From the NCBI GenBank assembly GCA_027021095.1, contig JALUUZ010000541.1, positions 1-24,599 of the forward strand: DNA of 24,599 bases, written 5' to 3'. Below the pieces are notes generated by a model that had not been told where the DNA came from, ran no database searches, and worked only from the letters and a program-made list of their open reading frames with translations. This DNA comes from Gammaproteobacteria bacterium. GTDB lineage: Bacteria; Pseudomonadota; Gammaproteobacteria; SZUA-21. This document shows positions 7,283 to 15,560 of this stretch, piece after piece; positions within the stretch are counted from its first letter, which is position 1, and the number at the start of each line of letters is the position of its first letter. The position numbers and the translations under genes were made by a program.

Positions 7283-8073
7283 TGCAACTCCGAATCAGGT
7301 TCCGATGCTGTCGTGCCGGCCCGGCGAATATTCACCCCCAGATAGATACCGAATAACACCAATGCCAGTGAAAACCACTGGAACGCATAACTGACATGCT
7401 TTTCCGGCGGCATGATTTCATACTGGCTGGCGAAAAATTTCCAGTCACGAACCAGGCCGAAACGGGTTTTTTCCTGCTGGCTGACTGCACCATACTGCTT
7501 GACGACATAGGGCAAAAAAGGTTTTCCGAGCTGCTTGCGGTACCAATCTATATTGATATAGGTAAGCAGCTTCGGCCACTGGGGAAACCCTGCGTCCGGC
7601 GTGCCATACTCGATACCCACCGCTGGTTTGCGGTCGACGACCCCGGTCAACACGCGCTTACCCGGCGGCGTCGCCGGCATCGGCGGCAATCGATTGAATC
7701 CGCTGACCTGGCGCACCCAACCTGTAATGACCAGCACGTGCATAGTACTACCCTGCAACCTGAACGGCTGCACGACGAAAAAACCCGGGTTGTGCTTGTA
7801 CTTGATATTGGCCAAGGCTGCCTGATAGCCGGAAACGAATTCCCCGCGCAGGCGTACCTTTCGCTGTACCATGCGATCGAGGTCTGTCAGTGATGCCGTG
7901 AGCTCTATCAGTGGTAATGTTGCATTGTGATTCCGGTCGGCACGCAGCTTGTATTTGAAATCCGCCCGGCGCAGCTGCCAGAGACCCAGGTTGATCAACA
8001 ACACCAACAACAGCAAGGTCACCAAGGTCGGCACCAGGCCCGGGGTGAATATGTACTTTTTTCCTATCTTCAT
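7279..8073 (-). CDS. SURF1 family cytochrome oxidase biogenesis protein
   Basis: Inner-membrane protein that assists heme A insertion into subunit I. The 264-aa protein has the SURF1 layout: an N-terminal TM helix after FTPGLVPTLVTLL ending LGLWQLRRADFK, a large periplasmic domain with VLVITGWVRQ and the G-x-D-x-GFPQWP region, and a C-terminal TM helix (YAFQWFSLALVLFGIYLG). I chose the ATG at 8073 because family members begin just before the first helix. An ATG 33 nt further upstream (8106) also has a GAGG sequence, but very close to it. The gene overlaps the next gene by 4 nt and is the first of a four-gene run (surf1, SCO-like, ctaA, cyoE). Confidence 0.92.
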   Translation of the reverse strand: MKIGKKYIFTPGLVPTLVTLLLLVLLINLGLWQLRRADFKYKLRADRNHNATLPLIELTASLTDLDRMVQRKVRLRGEFVSGYQAALANIKYKHNPGFFVVQPFRLQGSTMHVLVITGWVRQVSGFNRLPPMPATPPGKRVLTGVVDRKPAVGIEYGTPDAGFPQWPKLLTYINIDWYRKQLGKPFLPYVVKQYGAVSQQEKTRFGLVRDWKFFASQYEIMPPEKHVSYAFQWFSLALVLFGIYLGVNIRRAGTTASEPDSELQ

Positions 8074-8379
8074 CGTTTTCAGTTCCGCCCAACCGGCGTC
8101 GTACATACCTCAGTGATACATGTAAAATCTCGCTATCATACCTGAACCGTTCAGCGCTCGGCCCTCCTCCTGACCGAGCTTACTTTGCCGCACCTCGCCG
8201 CATCCTGGTACTGTTATTTTGTAGTCGGCTATTGTATATTCTGTTAACATATTAAGCCAGCCTGACAAGCCGTATACCCAGTAAGCAGTATACGCTGCAC
8301 AGTCCGATCCATGAATTGACTGGACAGATAAATCAATCTTATCAATGGTCTCTACAAGAAACTGAAGTGAGCGAATACA
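8074..8379. other. Divergent promoter region between surf1 and the DUF2909 gene
   Basis: About 300 bp separating leftward surf1 from the rightward DUF2909 gene, so promoters for both should lie here. It is AT-richer near 8210-8260, with -10-like stretches such as TGTATATT, but I could not pair any of them with a good -35 box. No gene or repeat was recognised. Confidence 0.5.
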
Positions 8380-8748
8380 ATGAAGCTGCTGAAGAAACCC
8401 GCTTTGCTCGACAATCTGAATATCCTGTTTTTTTTATTGTTTTTGTCAGCGTTTGCACTGCTGCTCAAACTCCTGGGCGTGGCACCGTTCAAAATCGTCG
8501 TGGTCTTGTTCCTGGTACTGATTGTTTCAGCCCTGGGTTCCGCGCTGTATCACCTGATGAGTCAGAAAGGAGATTCGACCCGCCTGTTGAAATCACTGAC
8601 CTGGCGTATCGGCCTGTCCGTATTTCTATTTGCCTTGCTGATGTTCGGTGCACGCATGGGGTGGATCCAACCACACGGTCTGCTCGATACGGGAAAGCTA
8701 CCATTGAGCAAGCCATACGCGACCGACACGCATAAAAATACCAAGTAA
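8380..8748 (+). CDS. DUF2909 (twin transmembrane) protein with extra N-terminal helix
   Basis: Small membrane protein of unknown function characteristic of gammaproteobacterial oxidase clusters, where it lies between coxC and surf1. The second part, from about residue 36 (FKIVVVLFLVLIVSALGSAL), matches the DUF2909 pattern: helix, short loop with GDSTRLLKSLTWRIGLS, second helix ending GWIQPHG. The family is usually near 70 residues; this protein has 122 because of an extra hydrophobic helix at the N-terminus (about 13-33) and a polar tail. AAGTGAG upstream of the ATG can serve as ribosome-binding site. It runs opposite to all the other oxidase genes and shares a bidirectional terminator with coxC. 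Confidence 0.72.
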   Translation: MKLLKKPALLDNLNILFFLLFLSAFALLLKLLGVAPFKIVVVLFLVLIVSALGSALYHLMSQKGDSTRLLKSLTWRIGLSVFLFALLMFGARMGWIQPHGLLDTGKLPLSKPYATDTHKNTK

Positions 8749-8802
8749 TCTTCGGAACTTTCCCAAATCTTTTCAAACCCTGTCCTCTGATTCCGGTCAA
8801 CG

Positions 8803-8831
8803 AAAAAAGGCGCCGTTGAGCGGCGCCTTTT
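8803..8831. terminator. Bidirectional terminator between coxC and the DUF2909 gene
   Basis: Stem GGCGCCG / CGGCGCC (8809-8815 and 8821-8827) with a TTGAG loop, an A6 run on the left and T4 on the right. It can end both the rightward DUF2909 transcript and the leftward coxC transcript. Confidence 0.9.
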
Positions 8832-8847
8832 CCGGCTGTTCCGGCTG

Positions 8848-9783
8848 TTAAACCAGCCAGTAGACGAATATAAACAAGCCAAGCCAGACCACGTCGACAA
8901 AGTGCCAGTACCAGGCGCCTGCCTCGAACGCAAAATGATGCTCTTCGCTGAAATGTCCCTTGATACAACGCAACAGGACTACCGTCAAGATGGTGGCACC
9001 GACCAACACATGCAAGCCGTGAAAGCCGGTCAACATAAAAAAGGTACTGCCGTACGCGCCGGTCGAAAGCCGCAGGTTCATTTCATCTGAATAGGCATGG
9101 ACATACTCATAGGCCTGAAAACCGATAAACAGGAAACCAAGTAAGACGGTCGCTGCCAGCCACAGGATCAGTTGATTGCGGTTGCCTTTCTTCAATCCCC
9201 AGTGTGCGATCGTCAGTGTCACGCCACTGCTGAGCAGGATCAACGTATTCAATGCCGGAATCCCCATAGCCTTCATACTCAGGAATTCCTTGGCGCCGAG
9301 CTTGGCACCTTCCGCCAGTTCAGCACCCTTGTAGACCAGTCCTTCCGGACCTGCAGTCGGCCAGGTCGCGCCCTTGAATGCCGGCCAGATCCATTCTCCG
9401 GTCAGGTTGTTGTAAGGGTTGGCGCTGGTCTGGGCCAGCTGTTCGAGTACGATCTCGCGGACGTAATACAACGCGCCGAAGAACGCGGCGAAGAACATCA
9501 CTTCCGAAAAGATAAACCAGCCCATGCCCATACGAAATGAACGGTCGACCTGCTCGTTGTAGACACCGCTTTCACTCTCACGGATGACTGTACCGAACCA
9601 GCCGAACATCATAAATGCCAAGACGGCAAAGCCGGTATACATGACGGCCAGGCTGCCCATTTCACCTCCAGGTGAGGATGGCAGAGCCATCGCCAATCCG
9701 CCTGTCGTCAAAAACAAACCCAGCGAGCCGACCAAGGGCCAGTGACTGGGTTCAGGTAGATAATATCCGCCATGTGCTGACAT
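8848..9783 (-). CDS. ctaE: Cytochrome c oxidase subunit III
   Basis: Membrane subunit that stabilises the aa3 oxidase core. The 311-aa protein starts MSAHGGYYLPEPSHWPLVGS, a typical subunit III N-terminus, and continues with the conserved FRMGMGWFIFSEVMFFAAFFG helix. The C-terminal helices include GFHGLHVLVGA and AGAWYWHFVDVVWLGLF. The frame stays open upstream of 9783, but that extension has no family similarity, and AGAGGA lies just before the ATG at 9783. An insertion of about 50 residues between helices III and IV (about 105-160) is a common variation in this subfamily. It follows ctaG by 65 nt and ends at the bidirectional terminator. Confidence 0.97.
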   Translation of the reverse strand: MSAHGGYYLPEPSHWPLVGSLGLFLTTGGLAMALPSSPGGEMGSLAVMYTGFAVLAFMMFGWFGTVIRESESGVYNEQVDRSFRMGMGWFIFSEVMFFAAFFGALYYVREIVLEQLAQTSANPYNNLTGEWIWPAFKGATWPTAGPEGLVYKGAELAEGAKLGAKEFLSMKAMGIPALNTLILLSSGVTLTIAHWGLKKGNRNQLILWLAATVLLGFLFIGFQAYEYVHAYSDEMNLRLSTGAYGSTFFMLTGFHGLHVLVGATILTVVLLRCIKGHFSEEHHFAFEAGAWYWHFVDVVWLGLFIFVYWLV

Positions 9784-9848
9784 GATGAGTCCTCTCTTTG
9801 AAATTAATGTTTTATTTATAAAAAACCATATCCACCGCTCTTGCCCGG

Positions 9849-10394
9849 CTATTTCTTTGCATACTGTGCCGCATTTTGAAAACTGTAGGACAAGATGATC
9901 GAGTCGATCCGCTTGGAAATCTTCGGATCGATATAAAATACCAAAGGCATTCGCCTGCGCTGTCCGCCTTTCAATTTCTGTTGGGTAAAACAGAAACATT
10001 CACTTTTCTTGAAAAACCTGGCTGCTTCCGGCGGGCTGATTCTGAATGTAGCCCTGCCGACAGTCTCCGCGCCGGTACGGTTGGTCGCAATGTATTCCAC
10101 GCGCGTCAGTTTCCCCGGGTGCACACTGACCTGGTCCACTGCCGGCTCGAATTCCCAATTCAGGCCGGAATTGACGTGCGAGTAGAACTTAACCGTAATA
10201 CTGCGTTGCAGATCTGGCTTGACCTTTGCCGCCACCGCTTTCGACACCTGTTCCGTCTGCCCGTTGATCCCCAGTTTCTCGCAAATGACATTGTACAGCG
10301 GAATCAGTGCAAAACCGAACGCAAACATGCCAATCACGACCACGACGGCCTTTTTCACGGTTCTGCTATTGGCTTTTCTTTGCTCGGCGTCCAA
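9849..10394 (-). CDS. ctaG: Cox11 family copper chaperone for CuB
   Basis: Membrane-anchored periplasmic protein that delivers copper to the CuB site of subunit I. The 181-aa protein has an N-terminal TM helix (VVVVIGMFAFGFALIPLYNV), the conserved YNVICEKLGINGQT, a periplasmic beta-sandwich, the hallmark copper motif ECFCF and the downstream MPLVFYIDP. The frame is open well beyond the true start. I chose the TTG at 10394 because a strong GGAGG lies 8 nt upstream, overlapping the end of the small gene before it, and because the length then fits the family. Confidence 0.94.
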   Translation of the reverse strand: MDAEQRKANSRTVKKAVVVVIGMFAFGFALIPLYNVICEKLGINGQTEQVSKAVAAKVKPDLQRSITVKFYSHVNSGLNWEFEPAVDQVSVHPGKLTRVEYIATNRTGAETVGRATFRISPPEAARFFKKSECFCFTQQKLKGGQRRRMPLVFYIDPKISKRIDSIILSYSFQNAAQYAKK

Positions 10395-10399
10395 TGGCC

Positions 10400-10624
10400 T
10401 TACCTCCGGCTGTCCTCGGTACGACCAGCCGCAGCAGGTCCACTGCCTTTGACTGTGGTTTTTACTTCCTGTGCTCCCGGCTTGGCGGCCCTGTTTTTCA
10501 GCATCACCGATCCCACGAACATCACCAGCAGGATGACACAAAACCCTGCGAGCTGAAACGCCGTTCGTGCCGCGTTCCTGCGCCGCTGCAGCAGTTCCTC
10601 TTGTGTCATCACTGGCATATTCAC
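10400..10624 (-). CDS. Small single-helix protein, probable oxidase assembly factor
   Basis: 74-aa protein between coxA and ctaG. It has a charged N-terminus (QEELLQRRRNAARTAF), one TM helix (about 23-42, GFCVILLVMFVGSVMLKN) and a polar C-terminus. Short one-helix proteins at this spot are annotated as small cytochrome oxidase assembly proteins in related bacteria; the resemblance is in position and topology rather than clear sequence. The GTG at 10624 has GGAGG 7 nt upstream; the ATG two codons later is possible. Its stop lies 5 nt before ctaG, and the ctaG ribosome-binding site is inside its last codons. Confidence 0.72.
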   Translation of the reverse strand: MNMPVMTQEELLQRRRNAARTAFQLAGFCVILLVMFVGSVMLKNRAAKPGAQEVKTTVKGSGPAAAGRTEDSRR

Positions 10625-10635
10625 AGGCTATCCTC

Positions 10636-12219
10636 CTATTTGACCGCGGGCGGCGTTTCGAAGGTATGATAGGGAGCCGGCGACGGAACCGTCCACTCCA
10701 GGCCTTCCGGATTGTCCCAAACCTGGTCGGTAGCCTTCTTTCCACCGCGGATACACTTGATGACCAGGTACAGGAAAATAAGCTGCGACAGGCCGAAAAC
10801 GAATCCACCGATACTGGACATCATGTTGAACTCGGCAAACTGCAACTGGTAGTCCGCATAACGCCGAGGCATGCCTGCAAGCCCGACGAAATGCATCGGG
10901 AAAAAGGTCAGGTTGACTGAAATCGCCGACAACCAGAAGTGCCATTTACCCAAGGTTTCGCTGTACATGTTCCCGGTCCACTTCGGCAGCCAGTAGTAGA
11001 CCCCGGCTATGATTGCAAACAACGCGCCCGGCACCAGCACATAATGGAAATGCGCGACCACGAAATAGCTGTCATGGTACTGGAAATCCGCCGTCGAGAT
11101 CGACAGCATCAGCCCGGTAAACCCGCCAAAGGTAAACAACACGACGAACGCGATCGCAAACAGCATCGGCGTCTCAAAGGTCATCGCGCCGCGCCACATG
11201 GTCGCCACCCAGTTGAACACTTTAACCCCGGTCGGTACCGCGATCAGCATGGTCGCATAGGTAAAGAACAGGATCCCCGCCTTCGGCATACCGACGGTGT
11301 ACATATGGTGCGCCCAGACGATAAACGAAAGAAACGCGATACTGGCGGTCGCATAGACCATCGACGAATAACCGAACAGCTTCTTGCGCGCAAAGGTCGG
11401 AATAATATGGGAAACAATTCCGAATGCAGGCAGGATCATGATATAGACTTCCGGGTGACCGAAAAACCAGAATACGTGCTGGAACAGAACAGGGTCACCT
11501 CCTCCTGCTGCAATGAAGAAACTGGTACCAAAATAGCGATCGGTCAGCAGCATGGTCACCGCGCCGGCCAGTACCGGCATGACGGCGATCAGCAGGAATG
11601 CAGTAATCAACCAGGTCCAGACGAACAACGGCATCTTCATCAGCGTCATGCCCGGTGCCCGCATGTTGAGAATCGTGGCGATGATATTGATCGACCCCAT
11701 GATCGATGAAATCCCAAGCAAGTGCACCGCGAACACGAAGAAACCAAGATTCTGGTAGTTGGTCGACAACGGCGCATAGAAGGTCCAACCGAACGCAGGC
11801 CCCTGGCCATCCATGAAATTGCCGCCCATGAACATCGGTGCAACCAGCAGGGTGGCCGCAAACGGCAGAATCCAGAAACTCCAGTTGTTCATCCGCGGCA
11901 GCGCCATGTCCGGTGCGCCGATCATCATCGGGATCAGCCAGTTCGCCAGGCCGACGAATGCCGGCATGATCGCGCCAAACACCATGATCAGGCCGTGCAG
12001 AGTCGTCATCATGTTGAAAAAGTTCGGCTTGACGATCTGCATCCCGGGCTCGAACAGCTCGGCACGAATAACCAGTGCCATGATACCGCCAACGATAAAC
12101 ATGGTAAAACTGAACCACAGGTACAGCGTGCCGATATCTTTGTGATTGGTAGTGAACAACCAGCGTTTCAACCCGGTCGGGTGTGCATGGTGGTGATCGT
12201 GTGCAACCGCTTCACTCAT
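10636..12219 (-). CDS. ctaD: Cytochrome c oxidase subunit I (aa3 type, family A)
   Basis: Catalytic subunit of the heme-copper oxidase that reduces O2 to water and pumps protons. The 527-aa protein has all ligands: His75 and His392 for heme a, His390 for heme a3, and His255, His304 and His305 for CuB, with Tyr259 for the His-Tyr crosslink. The D-channel is complete (Asp104 in GAPDMALPRMNN, Glu257 in FGHPEVY), and the K-channel residues Thr330 and Lys333 (PTGVK) are present, so it belongs to family A and should pump protons. The start MSEAVAHDHHHAHP includes a His-rich N-terminus. It follows ctaC by 21 nt. Confidence 0.98.
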   Translation of the reverse strand: MSEAVAHDHHHAHPTGLKRWLFTTNHKDIGTLYLWFSFTMFIVGGIMALVIRAELFEPGMQIVKPNFFNMMTTLHGLIMVFGAIMPAFVGLANWLIPMMIGAPDMALPRMNNWSFWILPFAATLLVAPMFMGGNFMDGQGPAFGWTFYAPLSTNYQNLGFFVFAVHLLGISSIMGSINIIATILNMRAPGMTLMKMPLFVWTWLITAFLLIAVMPVLAGAVTMLLTDRYFGTSFFIAAGGGDPVLFQHVFWFFGHPEVYIMILPAFGIVSHIIPTFARKKLFGYSSMVYATASIAFLSFIVWAHHMYTVGMPKAGILFFTYATMLIAVPTGVKVFNWVATMWRGAMTFETPMLFAIAFVVLFTFGGFTGLMLSISTADFQYHDSYFVVAHFHYVLVPGALFAIIAGVYYWLPKWTGNMYSETLGKWHFWLSAISVNLTFFPMHFVGLAGMPRRYADYQLQFAEFNMMSSIGGFVFGLSQLIFLYLVIKCIRGGKKATDQVWDNPEGLEWTVPSPAPYHTFETPPAVK

Positions 12220-12240
12220 TTCATATCCTCCAAATTACAC

Positions 12241-13449
12241 TTAGCGCGCCCGGGCTGCTTTGATGTCAGCCGGCTTGACTACAGAACCTTTGTTGCCCCA
12301 ACTGTTACGTTCATAGGTGATGACCGCCGCGAGATCTGCATCGCTCATCGTCTTGAACGCAGGCATGGCATTCTTACCCTTCAACACGATACCAATATGA
12401 TCCGCCGCCTTGCCGTTGGCGATCTTGCTTCCCTTCAACGCCGGAAACGCAGGCGGTGTCCCTGAGCCATCGGGCTTATGGCAGGCTGCACATTTGGCTT
12501 CATAGACCTTTTTGCCGTGACTCATCAGGTTGGTCTTGTTCCAGTCCACCTTGGCCAGCTTCTGGCTCTCAGACTTGCCTGCGGCAAGCCACTCCTTGAA
12601 TTTTTCCTTGCTGACCGCCTTGACGACGATCGGCATAAACGCGTGGTAGGTACCGCACAACTCGGCACACTGGCCGCGAAAAAACTTGCCGTTGTCGCTT
12701 GCATCGATCACCGTCCAGGCCTCATTCATAAAACCTGGAATTGCGTCTCTTTTGACTCCAAGCTTCGGTATCCACCAGGAGTGAATCACGTCCTTGGCAT
12801 CGGCAGTAATCAGAAAACGGATCTTGGTGTTGGTGGGCAGATACAGCGGTTTATCGACTTCAACCATGTAGTTCTTGATTTTCGAGACATCCTTCCCTTT
12901 CAGCGAAGCCTCTTTATGTGACTTGTCGATTACGCTGTCGAATTTATAGACTGTCTTGTGGCCTTCGAGGATTTCATAGGTCCAATACCATTGATGAGCA
13001 ACTACCTTGACGTTCAATTCGGATTTCTTATTGTTTTTATCAGTCCAGGACCATGTTTTCCCATCAACCGTAATCTTTCCTGCTTTCTGTGTCGTATCTT
13101 CGACCTGCAGGATACCACTGGTCGCATAGACACCAAAGGCAATCAGGATACCGAACGGCACGATCGTCCACGCTACTTCCAATGCCGTACTCTCATGAAA
13201 ACTTGCCGGTTTCGCCCCCTTCGACTTGCGGTGAAAGATGATCGAAATAATCATCGCACCAAAGACAACCACACCGATCCAGAAGCAGACCCAGATCGAA
13301 AACATGTTCTGGTTATACATCACTGTCGCGTTCGGGGTGTGAGGTTTGGGAATATTCAGATTGTATTCCGCGAATACGGTACCCGCCGCCGTCAACAACA
13401 ACAGCAGTGATACACTTTTTAGAACGATCTTCATGATATTGGACGACAT
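12241..13449 (-). CDS. ctaC: Cytochrome c oxidase subunit II with fused cytochrome c domain
   Basis: Accepts electrons from the cytochrome c pool and passes them to heme a through CuA. In the 402-aa protein one sees a signal peptide (about 1-27), two TM helices (about 48-72 and 91-111), the aromatic patch HQWYWTYEI, and a complete CuA site: His223 and C261-A-E-L-C265 with His269 and Met272. The C-terminal extra domain has C320-AAC-H324, a class I cytochrome c heme site, and a likely axial Met in NAMPAF. This is the caa3-like architecture also seen in Pseudomonas-type aa3 oxidases. The ATG at 13449 has GAGGAG about 10 nt upstream; an in-frame TTG further upstream lies in that ribosome-binding site and was rejected. 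Confidence 0.97.
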   Translation of the reverse strand: MSSNIMKIVLKSVSLLLLLTAAGTVFAEYNLNIPKPHTPNATVMYNQNMFSIWVCFWIGVVVFGAMIISIIFHRKSKGAKPASFHESTALEVAWTIVPFGILIAFGVYATSGILQVEDTTQKAGKITVDGKTWSWTDKNNKKSELNVKVVAHQWYWTYEILEGHKTVYKFDSVIDKSHKEASLKGKDVSKIKNYMVEVDKPLYLPTNTKIRFLITADAKDVIHSWWIPKLGVKRDAIPGFMNEAWTVIDASDNGKFFRGQCAELCGTYHAFMPIVVKAVSKEKFKEWLAAGKSESQKLAKVDWNKTNLMSHGKKVYEAKCAACHKPDGSGTPPAFPALKGSKIANGKAADHIGIVLKGKNAMPAFKTMSDADLAAVITYERNSWGNKGSVVKPADIKAARAR

Positions 13450-13524
13450 GTCGTTATCACTCCTCAAATAGCAAAAGCCTCAAATCAAATCTTTTTCTTT
13501 ATTCTGTCTCTGTCAATCGGCCAT

Positions 13525-14016
13525 CTACAAGGGAGACAACAAGCGGGAAATCGTTTTTTGCATAGTCCTTGCCAGTCCCAGTCTCTCTTCTTCGGTCAAG
13601 GCCGCACCGATTTCCACCGACCTGCCTTGTGAACCGACCGTCAGCCGGCTTGGGTGTCCCCGGTAGCGGGGGCTGATTATACTGATTTTTGTCCAAGCCG
13701 TTTTAAATTCATGTCTTGTTTCCGGCAGATACCGGCCACGCTCTATATATAAGGTATCAGGCCTGATACCGATGACCTCCATGCTGAACCCACGTCTGGC
13801 GCAGGAATAGAACGCGATACCCAGCACAAGCACCTCGACTCCCGCAAACGGCAGTACCAGCCACAGGCCTGATGAGGCAAATGCCACAGCCACCCCCAGG
13901 CAAACTACTGCGATCAGGCCATAAGCAATAAGCATCTGCTCCCAACTGAGAGATTGATGCGGCCTGAGGATAAACCTGGTACCGCGGCCTTCACGATAAG
14001 GCTGGATATCCACCAT
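13525..14016 (-). CDS. DUF2244 membrane protein at head of oxidase cluster
   Basis: Protein of unknown function with two adjacent TM helices (about 26-45 and 50-68) and a small cytoplasmic domain. It matches the DUF2244 pattern: FILRPHQSLSW before the helices and GFSMEVIGIRPDTLYIERG after them. DUF2244 genes are recurrent neighbours of aa3 oxidase genes, so a role in oxidase biogenesis or regulation is inferred. The start is uncertain: the frame is open to a TTG at 14103 without a ribosome-binding site; I prefer the ATG at 14016, just before the conserved part, preceded by a weak GGGG (163 aa). The gene is 75 nt upstream of ctaC on the same strand and may be the first gene of the operon. Confidence 0.8.
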   Translation of the reverse strand: MVDIQPYREGRGTRFILRPHQSLSWEQMLIAYGLIAVVCLGVAVAFASSGLWLVLPFAGVEVLVLGIAFYSCARRGFSMEVIGIRPDTLYIERGRYLPETRHEFKTAWTKISIISPRYRGHPSRLTVGSQGRSVEIGAALTEEERLGLARTMQKTISRLLSPL

Positions 14017-14320
14017 GCTTGCCAGTGCCCCGTTCAGTGCTTCCCAAGCCCAATGTGCAGAATATCCGGCGGGGATAATAAACCTTGGACTCAAGTGGTG
14101 CAATTAAAATTAGGGTTCTAGTCTATAAGCTAAACTAATAGTAAAACAAGTAATTTTGGGCGCTGTTTTACTGTCAATGAGCCAAACACAAAAATAAGCC
14201 ACCAGAACAAATAATTATTGACAACCTAATCCCGAGCACCTGCATCGGGTATAAATTCAGCTCATGGGTTTTAATTTTGTATAGTAACAAAGAACATCGT
14301 GATTTTCGATCGATTTTATG
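14017..14320 (-). promoter_or_regulatory. Upstream region of the oxidase cluster with candidate promoter
   Basis: AT-rich gap between the beta-lactamase-family gene and the DUF2244 gene, both leftward, so it should hold the oxidase operon promoter. A perfect -35 hexamer TTGACA reads on the minus strand at 14177-14172. Hexamers at 17-18 bp from it are poor -10 boxes; TACTAT further downstream is better but too far away. No operator motif was recognised. The part near 14017-14103 may be coding if the DUF2244 gene starts at the TTG. Confidence 0.3.
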
Positions 14321-15535
14321 TCATGCAACCAGCGCCGAATACACATGTTGCTTGACCTCCTGTTCCAACGGAAACCACGCGAACGGCACCACGTGGGTAA
14401 ACACGACCACGCCGAGGTCCCTGTGCGGATCGACCCAGAAATAGGTGTTGTTCGACCCGGCCCAGCCGAACTCGCCTTCCGATGCCAGGTAAGACTTGAC
14501 CCGGGGATTGACCAAGGTTCTGACATTGTAACCAAACCCGTATCCTTCCGTGTCGTAGCCGATCCCCGCACCGATTGTATATGGGATATACTGCATTGGC
14601 AGACAGTTCGCCGCCATCGCCTCTACCGCTGTCTCACTGACAAGTTGTTGCTCCCCTCCCTGTGCCTGAAACCGGCCGAACCCGTTCAACATACGCACGA
14701 ATTTCATGTAATCCGCCGGCGACGACAGCAACCCTCCGCCGCCACTGCACACCCTGTTCGAGTTGAACACGCTGCTGCTCTGCGGGGAATCCAGCAGCCT
14801 GAAACCCTTGTCCTGACTGTAGCGATACAGCGACACATAGCGTTCACGCTGTACACCTTGCAGTGAAAACCCTGTATCGTGCATCTGCAGTGGCAGGAAA
14901 ATATTTTCGCGCAGGAATACATCCAGCGGTTGCCCGCCGACCAGCTCCACCAAGTAACCAAGCAGGTCGGTCGAGTATCCATAATGCCAGCCATGACCCG
15001 GCTGAAACAACAACGGCAGCCGCGTCAGCCATAATGCGAAGTCGTGGGTGGTCTGCAATGACTGTGCCACGCCGACCCTGTTATAGCTGCCGACCAGGCC
15101 TGCCGGAACGTTGAAGTCATAGCCGAACCCGGCGGTGTGGGTCAACAGGTGCAGCAATGTCATCGGCTGCTGCAGTGGCTCCCCGTCCAGGAGACGCATG
15201 CCCTCTATTTCCGGGAAATAGTCGGCGACCGGATCGTCCAACCGCCACGAGCCACGTGCAGCCAACAACAATGCAGCGATGCTGACCACCGGTTTGGTCA
15301 ATGACGCAATCCGGTAAACCGAATCGGTACTCAGGCGGTCATTGCGCTCCAGCGACCTGACCCCATGGGTGAGAAACACTGCCGGATGGTCTGCACGCGC
15401 CAGCCCCAGGCAGACACCGGGCACGATCCCGGAGTCCACTGCCTCACGCAAGTAGCCATCGAGCCGGCGCAGCCGCCGTGCTGAAAACCCATACTGACGC
15501 AACTCAGCGTCTGAAAGATCCTGCAGTTCAGTCAT
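14321..15535 (-). CDS. Serine beta-lactamase-family hydrolase (class C-like)
   Basis: Member of the serine beta-lactamase / penicillin-binding-protein-like family, which includes esterases and peptidases as well as true beta-lactamases. The 404-aa protein has the active-site S-x-x-K (ASLTK, Ser78 and Lys81), a second motif candidate in GWHYGYSTDLLGY, and GWAGSNNTYFWVDP where class C enzymes have the KTG-like strand. No signal peptide is visible, so a cytoplasmic hydrolase acting on an ester or amide is more likely than antibiotic resistance. It is encoded 25 nt after the ABC permease. The ATG at 15535 is preceded by AAAGGA; the frame runs on upstream into the permease gene, where a start is unlikely. 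Confidence 0.85.
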   Translation of the reverse strand: MTELQDLSDAELRQYGFSARRLRRLDGYLREAVDSGIVPGVCLGLARADHPAVFLTHGVRSLERNDRLSTDSVYRIASLTKPVVSIAALLLAARGSWRLDDPVADYFPEIEGMRLLDGEPLQQPMTLLHLLTHTAGFGYDFNVPAGLVGSYNRVGVAQSLQTTHDFALWLTRLPLLFQPGHGWHYGYSTDLLGYLVELVGGQPLDVFLRENIFLPLQMHDTGFSLQGVQRERYVSLYRYSQDKGFRLLDSPQSSSVFNSNRVCSGGGGLLSSPADYMKFVRMLNGFGRFQAQGGEQQLVSETAVEAMAANCLPMQYIPYTIGAGIGYDTEGYGFGYNVRTLVNPRVKSYLASEGEFGWAGSNNTYFWVDPHRDLGVVVFTHVVPFAWFPLEQEVKQHVYSALVA

Positions 15536-15560
15536 TCCTTTCTCTGCCGGCAGCACATTG

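Noticed and set aside
10939..12465. Long open frames on the + strand opposite coxA (up to 256 aa)
   Set aside because: They are antisense to an intact subunit I gene, rich in His/Arg/Gln/Asp as expected from codon bias of the true strand, with no family features.
14321..15535. Beta-lactam resistance gene
   Set aside because: Only general serine hydrolase family motifs are present and no signal peptide is visible; resistance cannot be claimed from sequence.
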